A DNA stretch of 64,000 bases from the NCBI RefSeq assembly GCF_001889025.1, contig NZ_CP018154.1:1540501-1604500 (forward strand), in the 5' to 3' direction. The stretch comes from Sphingorhabdus lutea. GTDB lineage: Bacteria; Pseudomonadota; Alphaproteobacteria; Sphingomonadales; Sphingomonadaceae. A program made the position numbers and the translations under genes. The notes under the pieces are model-generated. The model did not search any database. It had not been told where the DNA came from and worked only from the letters and a program-made list of their open reading frames with translations. The stretch's first letter is position 1; every line of letters starts with the position of its first letter. Shown one piece after another: positions 1 through 10,193 of this stretch.

Positions 1-1165
1 ATCTGGACAAAATGGTTTTGAAGAATGGATTGGTCAATTTAATGGCGATGTGACATGGGCAAAAATGGATGAACGCGACCCCTGCATGCTTTGTTATACA
101 AGCGGGACAACAGGAAATCCCAAAGGTGTTTTATATGAACATCGTTCAACCACATTACATGCAATGGCGGGGTTACAGCCTGCGGCATTTGATTTTGATG
201 CCCAATCGGTCATGTTGCCTGTTGTGCCCATGTTCCATGCGGCAAGTTGGGGTTTGCCATGGGCGGGCGCCATGGCAGGCGTTAAATTTGTATATAGCGC
301 GGTAAATGATCCTGCAATTTTGCATGATTTGACGATATCAGAAGGCGTCACGCATAGCGCAGGCGTGCCAACTGTCTGGCTTGCCATGTTTCAACATTTG
401 GACGCAACGGGCAGCGATTTGGGAAAACTTCGTATGGCGATTATCGGCGGTTCTGCTGCGCCGCGATCTATGGTGGAGCGTTTGATGAAAGCGGGGATAA
501 GAGTTGGTCATGCATGGGGGATGACCGAAACATCACCCATTGGCACGGTTGGTTCACCGACGACCAATTGGCATGAGCTTAGCTTTGATGAGCAAGTGGA
601 TATTGTGTGCAAACAGGGGCGGCCCATTTTTGGGGTCGAATTATGCACGGTTGACGATGATGATAATATTTTGCCCCGTGATGGCGAAACCTCGGGCCGA
701 TTGTTGATAAGAGGGCCTTGGGTGCTGCAACGATATTTTAAGGCGGATGAAGATGCGGTTGATGAAAATGGATGGTTTGACACGGGCGATGTTGCGACTT
801 TACATCCCGATGGCACGCTGCAAATAACCGATCGGTCAAAAGATGTTATTAAATCGGGCGGCGAGTGGATTAGTTCGGTCGAGCTGGAAAATGCGGCGGT
901 CGGCTGCCCAGGTGTCGCAGAAGCAGCGGCGATTGGGATATATCATCCTAAATGGGATGAGCGGCCATTATTAATCATTGTCCGCAAAAGCGGCAACGAT
1001 GTATCAGCAGAGGATATTTTATCCTATCTTTCCGATAAAGTTGCCAAATGGTGGATGCCAGATGATATTGTTTTTGTAGATGAAATTCCGCACACTGCGA
1101 CAGGCAAAATTTTAAAAACCGAACTTCGAAATCGGTTTAAAGAATATCGTTTTGAGGAGGTATAA
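1..1165 (+). CDS. AMP-dependent acyl-CoA synthetase, C-terminal part (cut by left edge)
   Basis: Adenylate-forming enzyme that activates a fatty or other carboxylic acid to its acyl-CoA using ATP and CoA. The frame is open from base 2, so the true start lies left of the window. Visible family motifs are the phosphate-binding loop [11 protein letters not shown], the AWGMTETSP motif, GWFDTGD with the ribose-binding Asp, the hinge [13 protein letters not shown], and [10 protein letters not shown] near the C-terminus with the catalytic Lys. This pattern fits medium/long-chain fatty acyl-CoA synthetases of the AlkK/FadD group; the substrate cannot be read from sequence. The stop is 2 nt before the DUF1330 gene, so the two are probably co-transcribed. 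Confidence 0.9.
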   Translation, partial: SGQNGFEEWIGQFNGDVTWAKMDERDPCMLCYTSGTTGNPKGVLYEHRSTTLHAMAGLQPAAFDFDAQSVMLPVVPMFHAASWGLPWAGAMAGVKFVYSAVNDPAILHDLTISEGVTHSAGVPTVWLAMFQHLDATGSDLGKLRMAIIGGSAAPRSMVERLMKAGIRVGHAWGMTETSPIGTVGSPTTNWHELSFDEQVDIVCKQGRPIFGVELCTVDDDDNILPRDGETSGRLLIRGPWVLQRYFKADEDAVDENGWFDTGDVATLHPDGTLQITDRSKDVIKSGGEWISSVELENAAVGCPGVAEAAAIGIYHPKWDERPLLIIVRKSGNDVSAEDILSYLSDKVAKWWMPDDIVFVDEIPHTATGKILKTELRNRFKEYRFEEV

Positions 1166-1167
1166 TC

Positions 1168-1581
1168 ATGGAAGGTAAAAACTATCTTGATCCTGAGCGT
1201 GAAGCATTTGAAATCTTCAAATCATTGCCAAGAGATACGTCAATCCACATGCTGAATTTGGTGAAGTTTAAGGATAATGCGACCTATCCGGCGGATCATG
1301 AATGTGCGGATTTATCATGGAGCGGAAAACGCGCATATGAAGAATATGGCAAAAGCAGCGGACCTATTTTTGCCTCGGTTGGCGGGACGATTATTTGGCG
1401 CGGGCAAATGGACGTGATGTTAATTGGGCCGCCCAATCAACATTGGGATACATGTTTTATCGCGCAATATCCAAATTCAGCCGCATTTTTGGAAATGGTA
1501 ACAAATGAAGAATATCGAAAAGTGGTTGTGCATCGCCAATCAGCTGTGTTGACTAGTCGATTGATAAGATTTTCGCCATAA
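1168..1581 (+). CDS. DUF1330-family protein
   Basis: 137-residue protein of the dimeric ferredoxin-like (alpha/beta barrel) DUF1330 type. Features supporting this are the early HMLNLVKFK strand, a central [14 protein letters not shown] segment and the late [17 protein letters not shown] helix, all typical of the family. An AGGAGG-like Shine-Dalgarno (GAGGAGG) overlaps the end of the acyl-CoA synthetase gene, indicating coupling with it. No biochemical function is established for this family; the neighbour suggests a link to acyl-CoA or hydrophobic substrate metabolism, which is only inference. Confidence 0.75.
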   Translation: MEGKNYLDPEREAFEIFKSLPRDTSIHMLNLVKFKDNATYPADHECADLSWSGKRAYEEYGKSSGPIFASVGGTIIWRGQMDVMLIGPPNQHWDTCFIAQYPNSAAFLEMVTNEEYRKVVVHRQSAVLTSRLIRFSP

Positions 1582-1694
1582 CAATGGATGGTAGCTTTGG
1601 ATGAATATTTTTGATTAAATAAATTGCTGATATTGTAACCTTTTCACATGCTATGCCGTATCTATTATGAATGCATAAGATAAAGGTTGTTTTT

Positions 1695-2336
1695 ATGAAT
1701 GAGACTAGTTTGAGTTTTTCGTTGGCCCTTGCGGTTATTTCGGCGGCGGCGACAAGTTTTTCATCCTATAGCTCCAACCATCTGGCTGAAAATAAAGCTA
1801 AAATTGTAGAAGCCAAGGAAAATAACGTGACTGCCATTTTTGCAATGGGATGTTTTTGGTGTGCAGAGGCGGATTTTGAAAAGGTCAAAGGCGTTATAAA
1901 AGTAGAATCTGGATATATTGGCGGGAATGTTAATAATCCAAGTTATGAGCAAGTAAGTGCGGGCGGCAGCGGCCATTATGAAGCTGTCTTGGTTACTTAT
2001 GATCCCAAAGTCACTAATTATGCCAATTTATTAAAGATATTTTGGAGGAATATTGACCCATTTGATGCAAATGGACAATTTTGTGACAAGGGACATAGTT
2101 ATAAATCCGCAATTTTTACCAGCGTAAAATATGAAAAAACAATTGCGACATTGTCTAAAGAAAATTTGAAAAAGACTTTTAATAAAAATATTGAAACAAA
2201 AATATTGCCCAAATCCACATTTTATAAAGCCGAAGAATATCATCAGGATTATTATAAGAAAAACCCGATTAGTTATAAATATTATCGTAAAAGCTGTGGT
2301 CGTGACGCGCGATTAAAAGAAATCTGGGGTAAATAA
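1695..2336 (+). CDS. msrA: Peptide-methionine (S)-S-oxide reductase MsrA, probably exported
   Basis: Reduces methionine-S-sulfoxide in oxidised proteins. The catalytic GCFWCAEADFE motif (first Cys nucleophile), the GGxxxNPSYEQVSAGGSGHYEAV block and the C-terminal EEYHQDY motif are all present. The chosen ATG has AAAGG 8 nt upstream; an in-frame ATG at 1671 has no Shine-Dalgarno. About 40 residues precede the MsrA core; they include a hydrophobic stretch (FSLALAVISAAATSF) that looks like a signal peptide, so the enzyme probably works in the periplasm. Codon use is more A+T-rich than that of the neighbours. The stop codon lies at the edge of the loop of a perfect hairpin (2325-2350). Confidence 0.9.
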   Translation: MNETSLSFSLALAVISAAATSFSSYSSNHLAENKAKIVEAKENNVTAIFAMGCFWCAEADFEKVKGVIKVESGYIGGNVNNPSYEQVSAGGSGHYEAVLVTYDPKVTNYANLLKIFWRNIDPFDANGQFCDKGHSYKSAIFTSVKYEKTIATLSKENLKKTFNKNIETKILPKSTFYKAEEYHQDYYKKNPISYKYYRKSCGRDARLKEIWGK

Positions 2337-2350
2337 AATCCTTTACCCCA
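2325..2350. terminator. Hairpin between convergent msrA and slt
   Basis: Perfect 9-bp inverted repeat TGGGGTAAA / TTTACCCCA with an 8-nt loop, straddling the msrA stop codon. It sits between two convergent genes and could end transcription from either side, although neither flank has a strong T-run. Confidence 0.5.
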
Positions 2351-2364
2351 AAGATATAATAAAA

Positions 2365-4170
2365 TTATTTTCTTGCCGCGATAATTGAACCACCGCCAGT
2401 TTTGCGAACAAATTTCGTGTCTGTATTTGTCGCAGGAAAGCTGGGCCATAAATATTGGGCGATGCCCGCTCTGCTATCCGATTTCACACCGTCAATTTCC
2501 TGATATACCCAGTAATTACGCATTACGGTCATCACATATCCACGGGTTTCCCAATAGGGGATGGATTCCATAAATAATAATGGATCGCCTTGATCATTCA
2601 CCTCACTATTCCATCGTGAAACAGGGGATAATCCGGCATTATATGCGGCAATAACCTTAGGCAGGAAGCCTTCTGTCGCGCCATTGTCACGTAAATATTC
2701 CAAATAGCTCTGGCCATATTCCAAATTTACCGATGGTTTATTTAATCCGCCATTTGCCGCCAATTCTGGACGGCTGCGGTTCATATATTCCGCTGTGCCG
2801 GGCATGATTTGCATTAAACCACGTGCGCCTGCCGGGCTAACCACATCTGGGCGCCATTGCGATTCTTGCAAAGTGTGAGCGAAAACCAATGATTTATCAA
2901 CACGCCATCCATATTGAGGTTGCCAATCAACAGTGGGGTAGCGATTTGCATTATCGCTTTTTTGCCCGCTGGGCGCATAATGGGCAAAATATAATTGCGT
3001 TTGGGGCAGGCTAAGGTCACCGGCCAGCTTTGCCAATTGCGCAAATTCGGCGCTATTACCAATTCGGCCCTGATGCCGTAAAACTTCATCAGCCAATTTA
3101 TCGCGGCCAATTTGTTTTAATCCAATGGCAATTTCAATATTTTCATTATTTTTCAACTTAATATTGTTTGAGTCGCCAGCTTTTTGAAAATTGACAGCCT
3201 GTCCAGCAAGGCCCAATGCTTCACTTGCCAATTGGCCATAAAATGTTTCGCCTGCTTGTGCGGCGGCTTGTAATCGGCGCATGGATTTTTCCGGTTGGCG
3301 CGATGCAGTTGCGGCGCGTGAAGACCAATAATATGCCGCTGAGCGAATTTCCTCATCTGAGCTATTTGCCGCAACAATTTCAAATGCCTTAAACGCATCT
3401 GCATATTTGCCCAGACGCCAGCTGGAAAGTCCGATGACCCAATGGCTTAAATTATCCCAGTCATTTTGAACATTATTTGTTTCACTTGCCAAGCGAAGCG
3501 CGGCAGCATCGTCATTTTCAATATAATATGACCATGAAATACGCTGACGTAATTCGGAAATACTATCTGGGCTTAACGATGAATATTGCGCCCGAAATAA
3601 ATTTTCTGCATTGCCTGGTTGATCATTTTTAATGAAATCCAAAACCTGGTTTTTCAAGGAAGATGCACTGCCATCTACAATTGATTTTGGCGTGCCGCGC
3701 CGTGGTGATGAACCAGCATAAAAAAGTTGGTTAACTTTGGGGGTGAAATCTGCATTGGCCACGCCGCGTTTTTGGGCCAATCTGCTTAATTGTTCCGCCT
3801 GCGGTAAATAAGGGGCTTTGGATAATAATGTTTGTAATTGTTCCGCCTCCACCTTTGGAGAATTTGCCGCAAGATAAAATTCAGCCATGGCCATATATTT
3901 CATCGGACCATTATCGGCTTTATCGATTAAATTTTTAACCTGATCCCAATTTTGCTGCTCAATTGCAGAAAAAATATCATTAAATTTATCTGCTTCAGAC
4001 TTGTTTAAAACCGTTGGGATTTTTGATTGGGCTCCATTATGCCCCATTTCAAAGCGGCCTGCGGCATGTGCTGTCTCAACAAAGATATTGCTGGTCAATA
4101 ATGCACCGGAAATGGCAATTGATAGTCCAAAAAGGGAAGCAGACTTGTTGAACGATAAAAATGTAACCAC
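2365..4170 (-). CDS. slt: Soluble lytic murein transglycosylase
   Basis: Periplasmic enzyme that cleaves the MurNAc-GlcNAc bond of peptidoglycan with 1,6-anhydro ring formation. An N-terminal signal peptide ends near VETAHA (about residue 36). A long alpha-helical superhelical region follows, then a C-terminal SLT/goose-lysozyme domain with LQESQW (catalytic Glu), the SPAGARGLMQIMPGTA block and AYNAGLSPV. Length (601 aa) fits the Slt70 class. Start is GTG with AAGAGG about 7 nt upstream. It follows the UDG-like gene by only 9 nt, so they probably form one operon. Confidence 0.9.
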   Translation of the reverse strand: MVTFLSFNKSASLFGLSIAISGALLTSNIFVETAHAAGRFEMGHNGAQSKIPTVLNKSEADKFNDIFSAIEQQNWDQVKNLIDKADNGPMKYMAMAEFYLAANSPKVEAEQLQTLLSKAPYLPQAEQLSRLAQKRGVANADFTPKVNQLFYAGSSPRRGTPKSIVDGSASSLKNQVLDFIKNDQPGNAENLFRAQYSSLSPDSISELRQRISWSYYIENDDAAALRLASETNNVQNDWDNLSHWVIGLSSWRLGKYADAFKAFEIVAANSSDEEIRSAAYYWSSRAATASRQPEKSMRRLQAAAQAGETFYGQLASEALGLAGQAVNFQKAGDSNNIKLKNNENIEIAIGLKQIGRDKLADEVLRHQGRIGNSAEFAQLAKLAGDLSLPQTQLYFAHYAPSGQKSDNANRYPTVDWQPQYGWRVDKSLVFAHTLQESQWRPDVVSPAGARGLMQIMPGTAEYMNRSRPELAANGGLNKPSVNLEYGQSYLEYLRDNGATEGFLPKVIAAYNAGLSPVSRWNSEVNDQGDPLLFMESIPYWETRGYVMTVMRNYWVYQEIDGVKSDSRAGIAQYLWPSFPATNTDTKFVRKTGGGSIIAARK

Positions 4171-4179
4171 AAAAACCTC

Positions 4180-5013
4180 TTAAAATAATAAACTGAGGTC
4201 CTGCCATAATTGCCTTTTTACAGACGTTTTTTGAAGCACGACCCTCGGGTGTAAAGTAACTATTCCCGACTTATTCACATCTTTATGGTTAAAATTTTGT
4301 AAATTTCCTCTTAAATTTATCATTTCTGCGTTGAATAGTGCTTTTGCCGCGACCGCACCAAAAATTATCACCTTTGGGGCGGATTGTAGGTGGATGAGAT
4401 GCAGTAAAAACTGACCCAAAATGGGCAAATCGGAATCAATTATCATCTCAGTCATAGGAGATGTGGTGATTAAATTTGCAAAATTACACTCATCTGCTCG
4501 AACATTTATGCTTTGCAGCATATTTTTTAAAAATATACCTTCTTCACCAGTATAAAATCTCTGTTCCGTCACGTCTCTTTTCGTTGGCATGTCGGAAATA
4601 ATCATGATTTTTGCCGCATCGGTAAAATGAGGCATTAATTTTTTACCCGTCCCAATATCGCATGGCATCGCAATATTATTGGCAATATTATGCTTAAACT
4701 GCTCCATATTTTGCGGCCAAAGTGAATTGTCCTGCATAGGATGATGATTTGTTGGGGCGGACCTATTCATTGCGGGCGCGGGCTTATTTTGTGCCGGCCG
4801 ATTTGCATTTTGCCGTTGTTCGGCGCGCGCTATATTTTGTTGAGCAATATCATGTTGGTGATTGTCTATAATGATAGGTATATTTTTTTCTTCTGACAGC
4901 CATTGCATCACATCATCATTGCATGCATGTGCAACGCCCATATTCTGCCACCATTGCAGATAATAAGCGATATTATGATTTAAATCATTGCTCTGTCCGG
5001 CTTTACCAGTCAT
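4180..5013 (-). CDS. Uracil-DNA glycosylase superfamily protein, divergent
   Basis: 277 residues. The C-terminal half resembles family-4 uracil-DNA glycosylases: the strand IMIISDMPT sits where GE(A/G)PG normally lies, followed by the helix GEEGIFLKNML, the conserved CNFANLITTSP strand, VIIFGAVAAKALF, and LHPRVVLQKTSVKRQLWQDL, which matches the family motif HPxxxLxxPxxKRxxWxDL. The N-terminal ~115 residues are polar and Asn/Gln-rich (likely a linker). The Fe-S Cys ligands and the canonical first motif are not preserved, so the catalytic chemistry is uncertain. It is transcribed divergently from the TPR gene and immediately precedes slt. Confidence 0.7.
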   Translation of the reverse strand: MTGKAGQSNDLNHNIAYYLQWWQNMGVAHACNDDVMQWLSEEKNIPIIIDNHQHDIAQQNIARAEQRQNANRPAQNKPAPAMNRSAPTNHHPMQDNSLWPQNMEQFKHNIANNIAMPCDIGTGKKLMPHFTDAAKIMIISDMPTKRDVTEQRFYTGEEGIFLKNMLQSINVRADECNFANLITTSPMTEMIIDSDLPILGQFLLHLIHLQSAPKVIIFGAVAAKALFNAEMINLRGNLQNFNHKDVNKSGIVTLHPRVVLQKTSVKRQLWQDLSLLF

Positions 5014-5124
5014 GAAATTAAATATTTATTCCTATATTCATTCGTTCTGTTGACGTTCCTAACAATATATTGGAAGATATTATATATAATATCGACCATA
5101 ATCCTAAAACATCTTCAAATATTG

Positions 5125-6843
5125 GTGAAAATCTTGAAATATAGCCTTCGTTACTTTTATTCGCCAATTTTCGCAGCTTCCATGCTCTTGTTGACCCCTC
5201 AATTAGCAGTTGCGAAGAATGAAGAAATAAATAGCGCATTATTATTCTTTGAGGCAAAAAAATGGGAGATTTTAGGCGAAGATAGACGCGCGCTGAACGC
5301 TTATTTGGCTATGCCAAAAACAGCTGAAAATATTGGGGCAATATCGGAAAATATCAATAAATTGGCCCTTCGGTCAAATGATTGGGATGCCTTAATAAAT
5401 TCATATAATCAAATGGAGATTATTGGCAAATCACCTGCGGAAGCGCCCATTTTATATTATGCTGACGCGATGCAGCGGCGCGATTGGAAGGGAGCAAGGG
5501 GTGCAATTGATCAAATTGACATGGCCGGAATTTATAAATTTTCCGTGCCCATCTTAACCGCTTGGTTGGACAATGCGCAAAATAAACCAATAAATTGGCA
5601 AGATATATCGGCAAAAGATAATGATATATCGGATTATCTTTTTCCTGATCAGGCCGTTTTTTTGGCTCTTTCGCGCGGTGAAGTTGATAAAATCGCAAAA
5701 TTAATTTCTGGCGCAAATTTCAGCGAGGTGCGCCGCCAAAATATGGTCATGGCAATTATCCACCATGCGCAAATTTCCGGTGATGTGAATATGGCAAATA
5801 GCCTGCTGCCCTATATTGCCATTGCCGGAGAGTATAAAATTGAAAAAGCATTTCAGATAAAAACACATGAAAAAAAGTCAAAGTCAAAGGCAGCACAAAA
5901 ATTTCCAGACTATCGCACAGGATTGGCGGTTTACTTCGCCAATATTGCAAAAATATTTGCCGATGAAGAAATTGAAATACCGGCGTTAATATTTGCACGG
6001 GTGGCGCAAAACCTTGCGCCTGGCCTTGGTTATTCGGAGCATATTGCAATGAATATATTGGTGCAAAATGAAATGGAGCCGCAGGCAAGGGCGATGCTAT
6101 CTATATTGGACAAGCAAAATCCATTTTATTCGGTTAGCAAGGTAGAATTGGTTCATAATATTGTCGAAAAAGGTAATTCATTGGATGCCTTGCCATTGGC
6201 AGAACAAGTGGTTGAGGAATATCCAAAAATAGATGCGGCAAAAATTTTATTGGCCCAAATTTATACTGATTTAGGAAAGTGGAAGCAGGCGCAATCATTG
6301 TTAAAGCCAAGTTATGAACAGCTGATGGGCCAAGATGGCAAAGCTGCCACTAGTAACGATACCAATAGCAAGGATGAAAGCATTTATTTAAGATATGCCG
6401 GCACTTTGGACATGGGCGGTGATTGGCCCGCCGCGCAGGCCATTTTGGAAAATGCGGTGGAGCGATTTCCTAATAATGCTTATTTATTAAATTATCTGGG
6501 CTTTGGCTTATTGGAAAATGGCGGGGATCGGGCGCGCGCGGTTAGTTTGTTGAAAAAGGCTAATAATTTGGAGCCAGATAATGGCGCGATTATGGATTCT
6601 CTTGGTTGGGCATATTATTTAAATAAACAATATGACATGGCTGAGCATTTTATTGAAAAAGCATCAAGATTAGACCCCAATAATGGTGAAATATTTGATC
6701 ATTTGGGCGATGTTTATTGGTCCAATGGGCGTTATGTTGATGCACGATATGCCTGGCGATCTGCGGCAAATATGCTGCCAAAGGAAAAGACAGATAATAT
6801 CATAAAAAAATTGGATTTTGGTTTAATGACGGTGGCAAATTGA
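5125..6843 (+). CDS. Exported tetratricopeptide repeat protein
   Basis: Large TPR protein with no enzymatic domain recognised. A GTG start at 5125 gives a good signal peptide (YFYSPIFAASMLLLTPQLAVA). A longer TTG start at 5050 would add a hydrophobic lead, and neither has a clear Shine-Dalgarno. TPR units are clearest in the last 150 residues, for example YLLNYLGFGLLENGG, GAIMDSLGWAYYLNKQ and GEIFDHLGDVYWSNGR. TPR scaffolds of this kind usually act in protein-complex assembly at the envelope. ispE starts 9 nt downstream, an arrangement suggesting co-transcription. Confidence 0.8.
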   Translation: MKILKYSLRYFYSPIFAASMLLLTPQLAVAKNEEINSALLFFEAKKWEILGEDRRALNAYLAMPKTAENIGAISENINKLALRSNDWDALINSYNQMEIIGKSPAEAPILYYADAMQRRDWKGARGAIDQIDMAGIYKFSVPILTAWLDNAQNKPINWQDISAKDNDISDYLFPDQAVFLALSRGEVDKIAKLISGANFSEVRRQNMVMAIIHHAQISGDVNMANSLLPYIAIAGEYKIEKAFQIKTHEKKSKSKAAQKFPDYRTGLAVYFANIAKIFADEEIEIPALIFARVAQNLAPGLGYSEHIAMNILVQNEMEPQARAMLSILDKQNPFYSVSKVELVHNIVEKGNSLDALPLAEQVVEEYPKIDAAKILLAQIYTDLGKWKQAQSLLKPSYEQLMGQDGKAATSNDTNSKDESIYLRYAGTLDMGGDWPAAQAILENAVERFPNNAYLLNYLGFGLLENGGDRARAVSLLKKANNLEPDNGAIMDSLGWAYYLNKQYDMAEHFIEKASRLDPNNGEIFDHLGDVYWSNGRYVDARYAWRSAANMLPKEKTDNIIKKLDFGLMTVAN

Positions 6844-6852
6844 GTTTAATAT

Positions 6853-7695
6853 ATGATTGAGATTTTTGCCCCTGCAAAGATAAACCTTGCCCTGCATGTT
6901 CGCGCAAAACGGGATGATGGTTATCATGAATTGGACACAATATTCGCCTTTGCCAATATTGGTGACAAGATCAGCGGGCAATTGTCATCAAAATTGAGCA
7001 TGGAGGTGCACGGGCCATTTGGACCTGAATTGATGCAGATTACGTCTACTGAAGATAATTTAATCATGCGTGCAGCGCGTAAATTACGAGAAAAATATAA
7101 TATATCTCTTGGGGCAGATATTATTTTGGAAAAAGCATTGCCCATTGGTGCGGGCATAGGCGGCGGGTCGGCTGATGCGGCGGCGGCAATAAAATTACTG
7201 GTAAAGATTTGGAATATTGACGCCAAAGATACAGATTTATTAGATGTTGGAGCATCATTGGGTGCGGACATACCCATTTGTTTAAAGGGGCAAGCATGCC
7301 GGGCAACGGGCATTGGCGATATTTTTCATGATGTTGACATAAGCGGGCTTCATGAAATTCACATTTTGCTTGTAAACCCGCTTATCCATTTGGCCACACA
7401 ACATGTTTTTGCCAATTGGGATGGCAAGGATGCAGGGGCGCTAATCTATGGCTCGGCATATGAAAATGCGCAAAGGGGATGTAATAATTTAACCCCCGCC
7501 GCCATCAAATTATGTCCCATCATAAATGATATTCTTAATAGCTTAAACAACAGGGATAATATTTTAACGCGAATGTCGGGATCGGGCGCAACATGCTTTG
7601 GATTATATCATGATTTTGAAAGCTGTGATGCGGCGCGAATAATGATGGAACAGAAATTCCCCAATATGTGGATTAGGGCTGGTAAAATAATATGA
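6853..7695 (+). CDS. ispE: 4-diphosphocytidyl-2-C-methyl-D-erythritol kinase
   Basis: GHMP-family kinase of the MEP (non-mevalonate) isoprenoid pathway; phosphorylates CDP-methylerythritol at the 2-hydroxyl. The sequence shows the N-terminal PAKINLALHV motif with the catalytic Lys, the ATP-binding loop LPIGAGIGGGSADAAAA and the C-terminal MSGSGATCFGLY motif. Length of 280 aa is standard. It overlaps the following amidohydrolase gene by 4 nt (ATGA), so translation is probably coupled. Confidence 0.95.
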   Translation: MIEIFAPAKINLALHVRAKRDDGYHELDTIFAFANIGDKISGQLSSKLSMEVHGPFGPELMQITSTEDNLIMRAARKLREKYNISLGADIILEKALPIGAGIGGGSADAAAAIKLLVKIWNIDAKDTDLLDVGASLGADIPICLKGQACRATGIGDIFHDVDISGLHEIHILLVNPLIHLATQHVFANWDGKDAGALIYGSAYENAQRGCNNLTPAAIKLCPIINDILNSLNNRDNILTRMSGSGATCFGLYHDFESCDAARIMMEQKFPNMWIRAGKII

Positions 7696-8408
7696 CATCG
7701 CCATATATTTATAAACAAGGCGCAAAATATGCCAATATATTGGTGGTCGCCGACCATGCTGGTTTTGCCTTGCCAGTGGGCGCGCAAATTGGGGTGTCAG
7801 CAGGTGACATGGCGCGCCATATTGCGGGTGATATTGGGACAAGCGAAATTGCAACATTGTTAAATGAATCGCATCAATTTTCAATTTTTATGTCTTATTA
7901 TAGCCGTTTATGGGTTGATCTTAACCGTCATTATGAAGATGCAGATGTTATCCCCACATATAGCGATGATGTGGAGATTGGGGCCAATCATATTTCGGTG
8001 GATGAACGCGCGCAAAGATTGGATGCATATCATCATGCCTATCATGATGCATTAACCCAAATAATTGAAGGCAATAGGCCAGATCTTATTATATCCTTGC
8101 ATAGTTTTACCCCAAAATTGGCATCAAAACCCGAAATAAATCGCCCATGGGATATGGGAATTTTATATAATCAACAGGAGTTTAGTTCGAAAAAGGCGTT
8201 GGCACATTTGAAAAGCATAAATTTGATTATTGGTGATCAATTGCCCTATTCAGGTAAATTGTTAAATGCATCGATGGACAGACATGCCGAGGCGCGTAAT
8301 ATTCCATATTTTGGGGTGGAGATACGGCAAGATCATATCAATGATGGCAAGGGGCAAGCAAGATTTGCACAAATTTTGGCTGAAACTGCTACAAATATTA
8401 TCGAATGA
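7692..8408 (+). CDS. N-formylglutamate amidohydrolase family protein
   Basis: Zinc-dependent amidohydrolase fold related to HutG. Recognisable parts are the early VVADHAGFALP motif, the MARHIAGDIG helix, RLWVDLNRH and the SLHSFTP strand, which carry the metal-binding and substrate residues in this family. The true substrate is not settled: homologues act on N-formylglutamate, but no other hut genes are seen here. Starts inside the ispE stop codon (ATGA overlap). Confidence 0.8.
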   Translation: MTSPYIYKQGAKYANILVVADHAGFALPVGAQIGVSAGDMARHIAGDIGTSEIATLLNESHQFSIFMSYYSRLWVDLNRHYEDADVIPTYSDDVEIGANHISVDERAQRLDAYHHAYHDALTQIIEGNRPDLIISLHSFTPKLASKPEINRPWDMGILYNQQEFSSKKALAHLKSINLIIGDQLPYSGKLLNASMDRHAEARNIPYFGVEIRQDHINDGKGQARFAQILAETATNIIE

Positions 8409-8483
8409 CTTGCCAGAGAGCGTAAAAAGCGCATAAGGCGAGCCTAGTTATTAAGCAGCAATTTAATGAATTTGGGGTCAGAT

Positions 8484-10193
8484 ATGGAAAAATCTAAATT
8501 ACCTAGCCGTCATAGCTCTTTTGGACCTGAAAGAGCGCCGCATCGCAGCTATTATTATGCACTGGGATGGAGCGAGGAGGATATTGCAAAACCCTTTGTT
8601 GGCATTGCATCGGCAGGTAATGATAGCGCCCCCTGTAACAGCACATTAAACGCGCAGGCTGATGTCGCGCGTGAAGGCGTAATTGCGGCTGGTGGTACGC
8701 CATTTCGGTTTAACACCATTACGGTTACTGATGGTATTGCCATGGGGCATCAGGGGATGAAATCATCCTTGATTAGCCGTGAAGTAATCGCAGATTCCGT
8801 TGAATTAAGCGTTAGAGGCCATTGTTATGACGCGCTTGTCACCTATGCGGGATGTGATAAATCCTTGCCGGGCATGATGATGGCGATGTTGCGGTTAAAT
8901 GTGCCGTCAATATTTGTATATGGTGGTTCAATTTTACCTGGTCAATATAAAGGGCAGGATGTCACTGTTGTTGATGTGTTCGAGGCGGTTGGCCAACATG
9001 CGGCGGATAATTGCCCATTAAAAGAATTGATTGAGCTTGAAAAAGTAGCATGTCCAGGACATGGCGCATGTGGCGGTCAATTTACTGCAAATACAATGGC
9101 ATGTGTGGCAGAGGCAATCGGCTTGTCTCTCCCCAATAGCAATATGGCGCCTGCGCCCTATGGCAGCAGGGCAGAAATAGCCACAAAAGCAGGCGAGCAG
9201 GTTATGTATTTGCTTGAAAATAATATTCGTCCGCGTGATATTTGCACGCGAAAGGCATTTGAAAATGCGGCGCGTGTGGTTGCGGCAACCGGCGGCTCAA
9301 CAAATGCGGCGCTTCATTTACCCGCAATGGCCAATGAATGTGGTATAGATTTTAATTTATTTGATGTCGCAGAAATTTTCAAATCCACACCCTATATTGC
9401 CGATTTGAAGCCCGGCGGAAAATATGTTGCCCGTGATTTATATGATGCGGGCGGGGTATATATGGTGATGAAAACATTGATGGATGGCGGATATCTGCAT
9501 GGCGATTGCATGACCGTAACGGGTAAAACATTGGCCGAAAATATTGCTGAAATTCAATGGAATAATGACCAAAAAGTTGTTTATGACGTCAAGACGCCTA
9601 TCACCAAAACTGGCGGTGTTGTGGGGTTAAAGGGGAGCCTTGCCCCCGAAGGTGCGATTGTAAAGGTTGCCGGCATGGCCCGTTTGCAATTTACCGGTCC
9701 TGCCATGGTGTTTGATTGTGAAGAAGATGCGTTTAAGGCCGTTGAGGATCGCGAAATTAAAGAAGGCAGTGTGATTGTTATTCGTTATGAAGGGCCAAAG
9801 GGCGGTCCTGGCATGCGCGAAATGTTGTCCACCACGGCGGCACTATATGGTCAGGGCATGGGCGAGAAAGTTGCCTTAATCACGGATGGTCGTTTTTCCG
9901 GCGCGACAAGAGGATTTTGTATTGGCCATGTCGGGCCAGAGGCGTCGGCTGGCGGACCAATAGCTTTGGTTGAGGATGGCGATATTATTGCCATTGATGC
10001 AGAGGCAGGGACAATTGATTTACAAGTTGATGCGGAAATTTTGGCGCAGCGTAAGGCCAAATGGCAGCCGCGTGAAAATGATTATCAATCCGGTGCATTA
10101 TGGCGCTTTGCCCAAAATGTCGGGCCTGCGGTTGATGGGGCGGTGACGCATCCGGGCGCCAAAAAAGAAACACATATTTATGCGGATATTTAA
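8484..10193 (+). CDS. ilvD: Dihydroxy-acid dehydratase
   Basis: Fe-S lyase that dehydrates 2,3-dihydroxy-isovalerate and 2,3-dihydroxy-methylvalerate in branched-chain amino acid synthesis. The protein is full length (about 569 aa) with PCNSTLN, the cluster-ligand regions [13 protein letters not shown] and [17 protein letters not shown], and the C-terminal [15 protein letters not shown] motif. The ATG at 8484 is preferred because the family begins close to KLPSRHSS; another in-frame ATG at 8466 would add six residues. The stop overlaps the next gene by 14 nt. Confidence 0.95.
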   Translation: MEKSKLPSRHSSFGPERAPHRSYYYALGWSEEDIAKPFVGIASAGNDSAPCNSTLNAQADVAREGVIAAGGTPFRFNTITVTDGIAMGHQGMKSSLISREVIADSVELSVRGHCYDALVTYAGCDKSLPGMMMAMLRLNVPSIFVYGGSILPGQYKGQDVTVVDVFEAVGQHAADNCPLKELIELEKVACPGHGACGGQFTANTMACVAEAIGLSLPNSNMAPAPYGSRAEIATKAGEQVMYLLENNIRPRDICTRKAFENAARVVAATGGSTNAALHLPAMANECGIDFNLFDVAEIFKSTPYIADLKPGGKYVARDLYDAGGVYMVMKTLMDGGYLHGDCMTVTGKTLAENIAEIQWNNDQKVVYDVKTPITKTGGVVGLKGSLAPEGAIVKVAGMARLQFTGPAMVFDCEEDAFKAVEDREIKEGSVIVIRYEGPKGGPGMREMLSTTAALYGQGMGEKVALITDGRFSGATRGFCIGHVGPEASAGGPIALVEDGDIIAIDAEAGTIDLQVDAEILAQRKAKWQPRENDYQSGALWRFAQNVGPAVDGAVTHPGAKKETHIYADI

